A DNA stretch of 26,273 nt. It comes from CALZJC01 sp041574955 (GTDB taxonomy: Bacteria > Acidobacteriota > Thermoanaerobaculia > Multivoradales > JAHEKO01). Both the position numbers and the translations under genes were made by a program. Positions 6,946 through 15,397 of the stretch are shown piece by piece (position 1 is the first letter of the stretch; each line of letters begins with the position of its first letter). The DNA lies in assembly GCA_041574955.1 (NCBI GenBank), contig JBFGNS010000050.1:1-26273 (forward strand). Direction: 5' to 3'. The notes beneath the pieces are model-generated. The model saw only the letters and a list, made by a program, of their open reading frames with translations. It searched no databases and was not told the DNA's origin.

Positions 6946-8324
6946 CGACGGCCATCCGGGTCGAAGGCCTGAGCAAGCTGTACCGCCGGATGGCGCCGGG
7001 CTTCAAGCTGCGGACGTTGAAGAGCGCCCTGCTCGAGGGCAGCCTGATCGGCGGGCTGACGCCGGAGCAGACGATCCCGGCGCTCGACGACGTCAGCTTC
7101 GAGGTCGCCGCCGGCGAAGCGTTCGGCGTCATCGGCTCGAACGGCTCGGGCAAGTCGACGCTGCTCAAGGTGCTGGCCGGCATGCTGCGGCCGACCGGCG
7201 GGCGGGTGGAGGTGGACGGCCGCGTGGCGGCGCTGATCGAGCTCGGCGCCGGCTTCCACCCGGAGATCTCGGGGCGCGAGAACATCTACATCAACGGCGC
7301 TGTGCTGGGGATGAGCCGGCGGCAGATCGCCCGGCGCTTCGACGACATCGTCGAGTTCTCCGGTCTCGCCGACTTCATCGAGGAGCCGGTCAAGAACTAC
7401 TCCTCGGGCATGTACGTGCGGCTGGGCTTCTCGGTGGCCATCCACACCGACCCCGACATCCTGCTGGTGGACGAGGTGCTGGCGGTCGGCGACGAGGCGT
7501 TCGCCCACCGCTGCCTGCGGCGCATCGAGGAGTTCCTGGCCAGCGGTCGCACGCTGCTCATCGTCAGCCACTCGCTGGGGTTGATCGAGCAGTTCTCCGA
7601 CCGGGCGCTGTGGCTCGACCGGGGGCGCGCGCGGCTGCTCGGCCCGCCACGCTACGTCGCCGACGCCTACCGCCAGGCGGTGGCCGAGGAGGAGGGGCGC
7701 GCCCACCAGGAAGCCAAGGAGGACCGCTCGCGGCGGCTGGCCCGGGAGGAGCCGGCGCCGTCGCCGAAAACGCCCGAGGCGGAGGGGGAAGCCGGTCCCG
7801 CGGACGGCGAAGGGCCGGCGCCGGACGACGGTGGCGCGCCGCCGGCGGAGGAGGTCGAGGAGGTGCTGCGTTGGGGCTCGCGCGAGGCCGAGGTGACGGC
7901 GGTGCGGCTGCTCGATGCCGACGGCGCCGAGCGCTACTACTTCGACAGCGGCGAGCAGGTGTGCTTCGAGATCGCGGTCACGGCCCGGCGGCCGCTTGCC
8001 GACGTGGTGTTCGGGGTCGGGCTGTTCACGCCGCGCGGCATCGAGTGCTGGGGCACCAACACCCACCTCGAGGGCTACGTCTCGTCAGGGCTCGACGGCG
8101 CGGCCGAGGTGCGGCTGGTCTGTCCGGCGCTGCGCCTGGCGCCCGGCGAGTACCTGGTGGACGTGGCGGTGCACCAGCGGGACGGCTATCCGTACGACTA
8201 CCAGCGCCGCGTGGTGAGCTTCACCGTGACCTCGAACACGGCCGGCGTCGGGCTGTACTTTCCGGAGCACCGCTGGCAGTTCTCGGGTGGCATCCGCTGG
8301 CGCCGGCAGCCCGACGACGGTTGA
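6942..8324 (+). CDS. Polysaccharide export ATPase with C-terminal carbohydrate-binding-type domain (Wzt-like)
   Basis: The 460-residue ATPase starts at a GTG overlapping the permease stop; the upstream extension of this frame is a shadow. Nucleotide-binding motifs are complete: Walker A GSNGSGKST (residues 65-73), signature YSSGM (153-157), Walker B ILLVDE with D177/E178, and the switch histidine H210 in IVSHS. LIELGAGFHPEISGRENIYINGAVLG is typical of the Wzt/TagH group. After the ATPase comes an acidic, Pro/Glu/Ala-rich linker (about 245-310). A beta-rich C-terminal domain then starts at W311 (WGSREAEVTAVRLLDADG) and matches the Wzt C-terminal glycan-recognition domain. That domain implies a glycan-specific export mechanism recognising a capped chain end, as known for Wzt of O8/O9a systems. 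Confidence 0.93.
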   Translation: MTTAIRVEGLSKLYRRMAPGFKLRTLKSALLEGSLIGGLTPEQTIPALDDVSFEVAAGEAFGVIGSNGSGKSTLLKVLAGMLRPTGGRVEVDGRVAALIELGAGFHPEISGRENIYINGAVLGMSRRQIARRFDDIVEFSGLADFIEEPVKNYSSGMYVRLGFSVAIHTDPDILLVDEVLAVGDEAFAHRCLRRIEEFLASGRTLLIVSHSLGLIEQFSDRALWLDRGRARLLGPPRYVADAYRQAVAEEEGRAHQEAKEDRSRRLAREEPAPSPKTPEAEGEAGPADGEGPAPDDGGAPPAEEVEEVLRWGSREAEVTAVRLLDADGAERYYFDSGEQVCFEIAVTARRPLADVVFGVGLFTPRGIECWGTNTHLEGYVSSGLDGAAEVRLVCPALRLAPGEYLVDVAVHQRDGYPYDYQRRVVSFTVTSNTAGVGLYFPEHRWQFSGGIRWRRQPDDG

Positions 8325-8354
8325 CCTCGGCCGGCCGCGCCGCGCGGCGTGCGG

Positions 8355-8375
8355 TAGCATTCCGGCCTCTGGAGA
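8355..8375 (+). promoter_or_regulatory. -10-like box and ribosome-binding site before the GWxTD lipoprotein
   Basis: TAGCAT (8355-8360) is a moderate -10 match and GGAGA (8371-8375) is a ribosome-binding site about 11 bases before the ATG at 8387. No convincing -35 is visible, so this may be a weak internal promoter or chance. Confidence 0.3.
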
Positions 8376-8386
8376 CCTTGGCCGCG

Positions 8387-9037
8387 ATGCGGCTCGATCG
8401 GATCGCAGCTGCCGGCCGGCGACTGGTGGTCGGCGTCTGGCTGCTCTGGGTGCTGGCCGGCTGCGGCAGCGGCGGCGGGCCGAGCGCCACCGGCCAGCTG
8501 CGCGCCTGGGCCGACGGGCCGGCCGGCTGGCTGCTGCTGCCCGAGGAGCGCCGGCGGGCGCGTCGCGTCGTGTCGGTGGCCGAAGCGCTCAACCTCATCG
8601 AGGAGTTCTGGCGTCGCCGCGACCCGGACCCGGCGGTGCCGGGCAACCCGGTGCGCGAAGCGTTCCAGCAGCGCGTGGAGGCCGCCGACCAGCTGTACGG
8701 CGAGGCCGACCGGCGGGGCAGCCTGAGCGACCGCGGCGGAGCGCTGATCCTGCTCGGCTCGCCGAGCCACCTGCACGTCACCAGCCGGCCGGCGCTGCGC
8801 TGGGACCTGAGCGAAAACCGCCCCGAAAGGGTGGCGAGCGAGGAGCAGAGCTACGAGATCTGGGGCTACCGGCTCGAGGACTTGCCACCGCGCCTGGTCG
8901 AGCTGCTGAGCTCGCGCGGCGACGCCGAGGCGGTGGTGCTGCAGCTGTCGTTCGCGCGCGGTCGCGGCCGCACCCGGTTGGCTGAGGGGCGCGAGCTGCT
9001 CGATCTGGCGGCGCGGGCGCTGGCCGGCGAGCCGTGA
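8387..9037 (+). CDS. GWxTD-domain lipoprotein (degenerate signature)
   Basis: The 216-residue protein starts with a lipoprotein signal peptide (lipobox VLAGC, Cys26). The body follows the pattern of the GWxTD domain family known from Acidobacteria and Bacteroidetes. GWLLLPEERRRARRV is followed by IEEFWRRRDPDPAVPGNPVR (about residues 71-90), REAFQQRVEAADQLYGEADRR, and a region equivalent to GWxTDRGRVYILYGxP that here reads RGSLSDRGGALILLGSP (110-126). The eponymous Trp and Thr are thus replaced (GSLSD). The molecular function of the family is not established. The start is the ATG at 8387, 62 bp after the ATPase stop, because it directly precedes the signal peptide. Confidence 0.82.
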   Translation: MRLDRIAAAGRRLVVGVWLLWVLAGCGSGGGPSATGQLRAWADGPAGWLLLPEERRRARRVVSVAEALNLIEEFWRRRDPDPAVPGNPVREAFQQRVEAADQLYGEADRRGSLSDRGGALILLGSPSHLHVTSRPALRWDLSENRPERVASEEQSYEIWGYRLEDLPPRLVELLSSRGDAEAVVLQLSFARGRGRTRLAEGRELLDLAARALAGEP

Positions 9038-9073
9038 GCCGGCGCGCCGGCACGGCGGCGGGTTGTGCCACCA

Positions 9074-9079
9074 TAGCGT
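9074..9079 (+). promoter_or_regulatory. -10-like TAGCGT box, likely leaderless start for the M49-like gene
   Basis: TAGCGT ends 5 bases before the ATG at 9085, so a transcript from it would begin at about the start codon. There is no ribosome-binding site before that ATG. The hexamer is only a moderate match, and no -35 stands out. Confidence 0.35.
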
Positions 9080-9084
9080 TCGCC

Positions 9085-10776
<1,692 letters not shown>

Positions 10777-10784
10777 GCCTCATC

Positions 10785-11207
10785 ATGCGCTGGCTCGACG
10801 AGCGGGTGGGCCTGGCGCCGCTGGTGGCCGGGGTGGCGGCCGACTGGGCGGGCACCGTGCTGACCGCGGGCGTGCTCGGCGCCGCGTTCGGGGTGACCGC
10901 CGACAACCACGCCCAGCGCGCGGCCGAGCTGATGGTGTCACCGGCCTTCCTGGCCGCGGCCACGGCCCACGGCAGCCTCTTCACCGCGCTCGGCGGCTTC
11001 GTGGCGGCGCGGCTGGCGCCGGGCGACGAGCTGCGGCACGCCGCCATCGTTGGCGTCCTGGCGATCGTGGTCGGTCTCGTGCTGGGGCTGTCGCCCGGCG
11101 ACGCGCCCCGGCCGGCCTGGTGGGTCGACGGGCTCGGCTTCCTGCTCGCGGTACCGGCCGCGGCCGGCGGGGGGTGGCTGTCGCGGTACCTGCGGCGGGG
11201 CTGGTGA
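10785..11207 (+). CDS. Small four-helix membrane protein, unknown function
   Basis: The 140-residue product has four likely transmembrane segments: about residues 11-36 (LVAGVAADWAGTVLTAGVLG), 50-76 (VSPAFLAAATAHGSLFTALG), 84-103 (RHAAIVGVLAIVVGLVLG) and 113-133 (WWVDGLGFLLAVPAAAGGG). The tail is basic (RYLRRGW). The composition, with small residues and glycine in the helices, is that of a generic inner-membrane protein; I see no catalytic motif or named family. The start lies 8 bp after the M49-like gene, so it is probably translated from the same mRNA. Confidence 0.72.
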   Translation: MRWLDERVGLAPLVAGVAADWAGTVLTAGVLGAAFGVTADNHAQRAAELMVSPAFLAAATAHGSLFTALGGFVAARLAPGDELRHAAIVGVLAIVVGLVLGLSPGDAPRPAWWVDGLGFLLAVPAAAGGGWLSRYLRRGW

Positions 11208-11256
11208 AGCAGCGAGTCTGGCGAGCGGGCCGGTGAGGTGTGCCCCGGGCGGTGCC

Positions 11257-11387
11257 GAGGTCCCCCGCTAGCGCTCGGGATGACAGCGGCGAACAGCACC
11301 CAAGTCGGCTGCCCCGATGCTCAGCACCCGGGAGTCCGACCCCGGTACTCGAAGGCAAACGTCATCCTGAGCGCAGCGAAGGACCTC
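11257..11387. repeat. Inverted-repeat (REP/MITE-like) element downstream of hutI
   Basis: Two arms of about 27-28 bases (11257-11284 and 11361-11387) are reverse complements with only a few mismatches and one length difference. They flank a 76-base centre. The right arm contains GTCATCCTGAGCGCAGCGAA, a sequence I associate from memory with intergenic repeats in many bacterial genomes. Weaker complementarity extends outward (GCGGTGCC against GGTGGCT). The element lies between two convergent genes, the usual setting for REP-type palindromes, and may end transcription or protect 3' ends. The whole 11208-11409 gap has no plausible gene. Confidence 0.75.
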
Positions 11388-11409
11388 AGCCACCAGCCCC
11401 GGCATACGC

Positions 11410-12699
11410 TCACCGGCCCGCACCATCACGGCGCGCCCGCGACACGCTTCGCCGGTGTACCACCCGCCCGCCCTTCACCACCGCCGCCACCGGGTTGACC
11501 CCGTAGTGGTAGGCGAGGTGGTCGAGCGAGGGCTCGGCCAGCAGCACCAGGTCGGCGCGTTTGCCGGGCTCGACAGTGCCGATCTCGCTGCCCAGGCCCA
11601 GGGCGCAGGCGGCGTTGAGGGTCACCGCCACCAGCGCCTCCTCGATCGACAGGCCCAGCTCGAAGACCGCCAGCACGAAGATCATCGGCAGCGACTCGGT
11701 GTGCGACGAGCCCGGGTTGCAGTCGGTGGCCAGCGCCACCGGCACGCCGGCCGCGACCAGCCGCCGCGCCGGCGCCCAGGCGTGCTTCATCAGGAAGAAG
11801 CTGGTGCCGGGGAGCAGCACCGCGGTCACGCCCGCCGCCGCCAGCGCTTCGATGCCGCGCTCGGAGGCGGCGATGAGGTGGTCGGCCGATAGCGCCCCGA
11901 GCTCGGCCGCCAGCTCGGCGCCGCCCGAGTCGACGAACTCGTCGGCGTGCAGTCGCGGCGCCAGGCCGTGCTCCCTGCCGGCGAGGAGCACGCGGCGCGA
12001 CTCGGCCGCCGAGAAGACGCCCCGCTCGCAGAAGACGTCGCAGAAGCGGGCCAGACCGGCCTCGGCAGCCGCCGGCACGATCTCGCGGCAGACCAGGTCG
12101 ACGTAGCGGTCGCGGCCGGCTCGGTGCTCGGGCGGGATCTCGTGGGCGGCCAGCAGGGTCGGCACCAGATCCACCGGGTGGGCGGCGGCGGCGGCACGGA
12201 TCGCCCGCAGCTGCTTGAGCTCGTCGTCCAGGTTGAGCCCGTAGCCGCTCTTGGCCTCTGCGGTGGTGGTGCCCAGCTCGAGCATGCGGTCGAGCCGCGC
12301 GGACACCGCCGCCGCCAGCTCCTCCTCGGAGGCGGCGCGGGTGGCGGCGACGGTGGACAGGATGCCGCCGCCCTCGGCGGCGATCTCCTGGTAGCTCTTG
12401 CCGGCCAGCCGCTGGGCGAACTCGCCGGCGCGGTCGCCCGCCCACGGCAGGTGGGTGTGGGGATCGACGAAGCCCGGCACCAGCGTGCCGCCGCGACCGT
12501 CGAGCCGCTCGACCCCCTCGAGCTCGCCGAACTGCCGGCCGAGCTCCTCGGCGCCGCCCACGAAGGCGATTCCCCCCCCCCGGCACAGCACCACCGCCCC
12601 GGCCGTCCGCTCCACCCGCCCCTGCTCCGAGCCGGCCTGGCTCTCGCTCCCCCGCGCCGTCGCCACCTCGGACAGGTTGTGGATCAGCAGCTCGCCCAC
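11410..12699 (-). CDS. hutI: Imidazolonepropionase
   Basis: The 429-residue amidohydrolase has the family signatures: VPGFVDPHTHLPWAGDRAGEF with metal ligands H81 and H83, SYQEIAAEGGGILSTVAATR, TTTAEAKSGYGLN, LHADEF, LLPGTSFFLM and ATDCNPGS (the conserved metal-binding Asp). It hydrolyses 4-imidazolone-5-propanoate to N-formimino-L-glutamate, the third step of histidine degradation. The start is a GTG at 12699 with no ribosome-binding site; a TAGACT box ends 9 bases upstream, suggesting a leaderless message. No hutH, hutU or hutG is in the window, so it is separated from any other hut genes. It is bracketed on both sides by inverted-repeat elements. Confidence 0.96.
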   Translation of the reverse strand: MGELLIHNLSEVATARGSESQAGSEQGRVERTAGAVVLCRGGGIAFVGGAEELGRQFGELEGVERLDGRGGTLVPGFVDPHTHLPWAGDRAGEFAQRLAGKSYQEIAAEGGGILSTVAATRAASEEELAAAVSARLDRMLELGTTTAEAKSGYGLNLDDELKQLRAIRAAAAAHPVDLVPTLLAAHEIPPEHRAGRDRYVDLVCREIVPAAAEAGLARFCDVFCERGVFSAAESRRVLLAGREHGLAPRLHADEFVDSGGAELAAELGALSADHLIAASERGIEALAAAGVTAVLLPGTSFFLMKHAWAPARRLVAAGVPVALATDCNPGSSHTESLPMIFVLAVFELGLSIEEALVAVTLNAACALGLGSEIGTVEPGKRADLVLLAEPSLDHLAYHYGVNPVAAVVKGGRVVHRRSVSRARRDGAGR

Positions 12700-12708
12700 G
12701 GCGCGCTG

Positions 12709-12714
12709 AGTCTA
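12709..12714 (-). promoter_or_regulatory. -10-like TAGACT box of hutI (leaderless start)
   Basis: TAGACT reads 12714 to 12709 on the minus strand (four of six matches). Only 9 bases separate it from the GTG start of hutI, leaving a predicted 5' leader of 2-3 bases. There is no purine-rich ribosome-binding site in between. Confidence 0.45.
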
Positions 12715-12831
12715 CTCCCGACAGCGGTGCTTGCCAGCGTCCTTCCCGCCCGCGGAGCGCGGTGCGGATCGACGAACCGGCGGCCGTCGCAGGGGACATG
12801 CGCCAAGCAGCGAGAACGGAGGCCGGCGTCA

Positions 12832-12994
12832 GAGGCGAGGGGGACGGGGTTCCAGGGTAGCTCTCGGCCAGCGCAGTGCAGCGTCGACGGGAGTCCGACG
12901 CCGATGCCGCGCGCCAGCCGAGTGCAGGCGAGCGCCCCCGGTGAGAGTCCGACCAGCGCGAGCCGGTACCCTGGGACCCTGTCCCCCTCGCCTC
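12832..12994. repeat. Long inverted-repeat element upstream of hutI with internal degenerate direct repeats
   Basis: Two 28-base arms (12832-12859 and 12967-12994) are reverse complements with only two mismatches. They enclose 107 bases. Inside, two degenerate direct copies each start with GCCAGC(G/C)(C/G)AGTGCAG and each contain GAGTCCGAC (12891-12899 and 12945-12953). The same GGGAGTCCGAC string occurs in the centre of the other element at 11330-11340. The structure resembles a non-autonomous palindromic repeat. Transcripts of either strand could fold into a long hairpin. Confidence 0.78.
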
Positions 12995-13084
12995 CGAGCC
13001 GGCCGGGCCAGCACCGAGCCCTTACTCCTGCCCACCACCCTCGCCCCTCCTCTCCAAGCCGGCCGGGCCGAAGCCTCTCCCCCG

Positions 13085-13771
13085 CTACGGTCTCTCCCCG
13101 AACAGCGCCGTCCCCACCCGCACGTGCGTCGCGCCCTCGAGGATCGCGGCCTCGAAATCGTGGCTCATCCCCATCGACAGCCAGCCCGGCAGAGCGTGCC
13201 ACTCGGGCTCGGTCGCCAGCGCGTCGCGCAGCTCGCGCAGCTGGCGGAACCAGCTGCGCGCGCGCGTGAGCTCTTCCTCGAACGGCGGGATGGCCATCAG
13301 TCCGACGATTCGCAGCCCGGCGAGCCCGGCCAGCGGTCGCGCCTCCGCGAGTAGCGTCTCCGGCCGGAAGCCGTGCTTGCTCTCCTCGCCGCCCAGGTTG
13401 ACCTCGAGAAAGCCGTCGAGCCGCAGGCCGCGGTCGCGCGCCTCGTGGTCGAGCCGCCGGCCGATCTTGACCCGGTCGACGGCGTGGAAGGTGGAGAACA
13501 GGCCGGCGGCGCGCTTGACCTTGTTGGACTGCAGCGGTCCGAGCAGGTGCCATTCGGCTGCCGGCAGCTCGCCCTGCTTGGCCTGCGCCTCCTGCACCTG
13601 GTTCTCGCCGAACACCGTCAAGCCGGCGGCCAGGGCGGCGCGCATCCGCTCCAGGCTCTGACGCTTGCTGGCGCCCACCAGCACCACCTCGCCGGGGTGC
13701 CGGCCGGCGCGGGCGCAGGCGTCGTCGATCCGGCGGCGAATCTGGCGGTAGCGCGCGGCGACGTCGCTCAT
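13085..13771 (-). CDS. PLP homeostasis protein, YggS/PROSC family
   Basis: The 228-residue single-domain protein has the PLP-binding lysine K37 in VVLVGASKRQ, then VFGENQVQEAQAK, WHLLGPLQSNK, LEVNLGGEESKHGF, GLMAIPP and the phosphate-binding C-terminal LSMGMSHDFEAAI with GATHVRVGTALFG. All are hallmarks of the YggS family, alanine-racemase-fold proteins without known enzymatic activity that bind and buffer pyridoxal phosphate. The start at 13771 overlaps the stop of the RNase H gene by 4 bases (ATGA), so translation is coupled; the longer upstream frame is a shadow. It is the last gene of a three-gene minus-strand cluster. Confidence 0.95.
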   Translation of the reverse strand: MSDVAARYRQIRRRIDDACARAGRHPGEVVLVGASKRQSLERMRAALAAGLTVFGENQVQEAQAKQGELPAAEWHLLGPLQSNKVKRAAGLFSTFHAVDRVKIGRRLDHEARDRGLRLDGFLEVNLGGEESKHGFRPETLLAEARPLAGLAGLRIVGLMAIPPFEEELTRARSWFRQLRELRDALATEPEWHALPGWLSMGMSHDFEAAILEGATHVRVGTALFGERP

Positions 13772-14196
13772 CCGGCCGGCAGCTCGAGCTCCAGCCAGTC
13801 GGGCAGCGGTATGCGCTCGTCGATGGCGCGGTTGGCGAGAGCGTCGGCGCGCCGGTTCTCGGCGCGCGGCACGTGACGGATGCGGCACCACGGGATGGCC
13901 CGTCTGAGCTCGAGCACCTTGAGGAAGATCGGCACCAGGTGCGGCGCCTTGACCCGGTAGGCGCCGTTGAGCTGCCGCACCAGGAGCTGGCTGTCGCTGA
14001 ACAGCTCGAGCCGCTCGACGCCGCGCCGGCCGGCCCAGCTCAGCGCCGCCACCAGCGCGGCGTACTCCGCCACGTTATTGGTGGTGCGGCCCAGGAAGCC
14101 GCCGAGCTGCTCTTCCCCGTCGCCCGCCTCGGCCACCACGCCGAAGCCGGCCTCGCCGGGGTTGCCGCGGCAGGCGCCGTCGATCCAGGCGCGCAT
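13768..14196 (-). CDS. RNase HI-like ribonuclease
   Basis: This is a 142-residue single-domain RNase H. The four acidic active-site residues are in place: D6 in WIDGACRGNPG, E44 in NNVAEYAAL, D68 in ELFSDSQLLV and D118 in NRRADALANRA. The conserved segment VRQLNGAYRVKAPHL follows the third. It would cleave the RNA strand of RNA:DNA hybrids. The protein has no N-terminal hybrid-binding domain. The start at 14196 is the ATG directly before the RNase H fold; it lies 17 bp after the zinc-ribbon gene stop, with only a G-rich stretch as a ribosome-binding site. Confidence 0.93.
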   Translation of the reverse strand: MRAWIDGACRGNPGEAGFGVVAEAGDGEEQLGGFLGRTTNNVAEYAALVAALSWAGRRGVERLELFSDSQLLVRQLNGAYRVKAPHLVPIFLKVLELRRAIPWCRIRHVPRAENRRADALANRAIDERIPLPDWLELELPAG

Positions 14197-14213
14197 GCCC
14201 CCCGTCTGCGAGG

Positions 14214-14957
14214 TCAACTGGTGGCCTCGTCCGGCAGGTAGAGGATCCGCTTGCAGCTGTCGCACAGGACGACGCTGCGGTCGTTGAGGATCTGCATCAC
14301 CGCCTGCGGCCGGACGCTGTAGTTGCAGGCCGAGCAGTGCCAGATCTTGGGCAGCCGGCCGCGGTCGATGCCGACCACCGGCGCCAGCGCCTGGCCGCTG
14401 TACCGCTCGCGGATGCGGTCGAACTGCAGCAGCAGGTTGCGGTTGAGCTGCTGACGCAGCTCGTCGATGCGCTGCTTGAGGTTCTCGGCCTGGGCGCTGA
14501 CCTCGGGCTTCTCGGTCTCCCACCGCTCGAGCGCCTCGCGGTAGCGCTCGTCGAGCTCGGCGAAGGCGTCGCGCTTCTCGGACAGCGGCTTCTCGGCCTC
14601 CTCCTGGCGCTGCAGCGCGGCCAGACCCTCTTCCTCGCTGCGGCGGATGAGGTCCTTGACCACGTCGATCTCCTGCAGCAGGGCGCCGTACTCGCGCTGG
14701 TTGCGTACCAGGCTGATCTGCTCCTGGAACTGCTTGAGCTTCTGCTGTGAGTCGGCGACCACCGCCTCCGCCGCCCGCCGCTCCTGCCGGGCCCCCTCCA
14801 CCGCTTCATCGAGCTCGTCGATCTCGGCCTTGGCCGCGCTGTGCTCCTCGTGCAGCTCGCCCATCCAGTCGGGCACGCCGCCCAGTTGCGTCTCGGCCGA
14901 GTTGAGCTCGTCGAGGGCTTCCTGCAAGGCTGTAATGGTCTCCAGCGAACCTGTCAT
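14214..14957 (-). CDS. Coiled-coil protein with C-terminal C4 zinc ribbon (DUF164/CT398-like)
   Basis: The 247-residue protein is a long antiparallel coiled coil (about residues 5-180, rich in Glu, Gln, Arg and Leu) followed by a four-cysteine zinc ribbon: C208-x2-C211 in IWHCSACNYSV and C232-x2-C235 in VLCDSCKRILY. The conserved ISLVRNQREYGALLQEI (81-97) is typical of the family. Members have been proposed to act in nucleic-acid or flagellar/RNA-related roles, but no reaction is established. The ATG at 14957 has a GGAG site 5-8 bases upstream. It heads the cluster with the RNase H and YggS genes, a combination I associate with related genomes (inference). Confidence 0.9.
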   Translation of the reverse strand: MTGSLETITALQEALDELNSAETQLGGVPDWMGELHEEHSAAKAEIDELDEAVEGARQERRAAEAVVADSQQKLKQFQEQISLVRNQREYGALLQEIDVVKDLIRRSEEEGLAALQRQEEAEKPLSEKRDAFAELDERYREALERWETEKPEVSAQAENLKQRIDELRQQLNRNLLLQFDRIRERYSGQALAPVVGIDRGRLPKIWHCSACNYSVRPQAVMQILNDRSVVLCDSCKRILYLPDEATS

Positions 14958-15006
14958 CGGATCTCCAGCGCCGGCGGGCGGCGCGCGAAACGGCTTGAAT
15001 GAAGAA

Positions 15007-15030
15007 GGGGGCGTCCGGCCGGACGCCCCC
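15007..15030 (-). terminator. Perfect 24-base palindrome, probable terminator or leader hairpin
   Basis: The sequence 15007-15030 is a perfect palindrome (arms GGGGGCGTCC / GGACGCCCCC around GGCC). On the minus strand it is followed by CTTCTTC, a weak pyrimidine/T tract. It lies 90 bases downstream of the tRNA and 50 bases upstream of the zinc-ribbon ATG, so it may end tRNA transcription. The T-tract is poor, so a leader-hairpin role is also possible. Confidence 0.55.
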
Positions 15031-15041
15031 TGGATTGCGTT

Positions 15042-15066
15042 CCGGGTGCTTGGATTCGAGACCCGG
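15042..15066. other. Hairpin with T-arm-like loop beside the tRNA
   Basis: CCGGGT (15042-15047) and ACCCGG (15061-15066) can pair around a 13-base loop containing TGGATTCGA. The same nine bases form part of the T-arm of the tRNA at 15130-15138. It may be chance or a trace of tRNA 3'-end duplication. Confidence 0.25.
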
Positions 15067-15119
15067 TGGCCGGTGGCTTTGGGCAGCTTCGGGTGGCTCT
15101 CATCAAGCGTCGTGTCGTG

Positions 15120-15192
15120 TGGGTCCACCTGGATTCGAACCAGGGACCTGCCGGTTATGAGCCGGATGCTCTAACCGCTGAGCTATGGACCC
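15120..15192 (-). tRNA. tRNA with CAT anticodon (tRNA-Met elongator, or tRNA-Ile2 read by lysidine)
   Basis: On the minus strand the sequence folds as a standard 73-base tRNA: a 7-bp acceptor stem (GGGTCCA with TGGACCC), D-arm GCTC-AGCGGTTA-GAGC, anticodon loop CTCATAA, five-base variable loop AGGTC and T-arm CCTGG-TTCGAAT-CCAGG, with discriminator A at 15120. The 3' CCA is not encoded. The anticodon CAT fits elongator Met or an isoleucine tRNA modified to lysidine. It is not the initiator type, because a regular C:G-closing acceptor is present. The top pair of the anticodon stem is a T-C mismatch. I cannot decide Met versus Ile2 from one gene. Confidence 0.95.
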
Positions 15193-15216
15193 AAAACCCC
15201 CATGGCAGGGTCGGTC

Positions 15217-15222
15217 AGTATA
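15217..15222 (-). promoter_or_regulatory. -10 box of the tRNA gene
   Basis: TATACT (15222 to 15217 on the minus strand) matches the -10 consensus at five of six positions and lies 24 bases upstream of the tRNA 5' end, a normal spacing for a short tRNA leader. The -35 region is weak. Confidence 0.55.
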
Positions 15223-15397
15223 CCAGGGCGGGCGGCTGGCCCGACCTTCACCGGCGATCTACGGCGCGGCCGCAGCTGGCCTGTGTCTGCGGCGTGACGC
15301 CGCTGTGGTGTCGGTCATCCTCGGCGTGCTCCCGGCGCGCTGGCGGTGAGCCACCTCGCGAAGGGCGATCCGGTCGCAGGCCTCGCCAGCTCCCGGC

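Larger units (their letters stand above)
12700..13084. other. 385-base gene-free interval between hutI and the YggS gene
   Basis: No frame here has the codon character of the neighbouring genes. The interval holds the hutI -10-like box, a long inverted repeat (12832-12994) and two copies of a short GC-rich direct repeat (around 12990-13009 and 13049-13069, sharing AGCCGGCCGGGCC). The 12715-12831 stretch shows nothing I can name. Confidence 0.7.

Noticed and set aside
9034..9084. GTG at 9034 overlapping the GWxTD stop as the start of the M49-like gene
   Set aside because: It would place 17 non-hydrophobic residues before a clear lipoprotein signal peptide. It remains possible because of the GTGA overlap, but the ATG at 9085 is better.
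12684..13553. Minus-strand frame spanning the inverted-repeat region
   Set aside because: The part outside YggS has no codon bias of a gene and covers a palindromic repeat; the rest is a YggS shadow.
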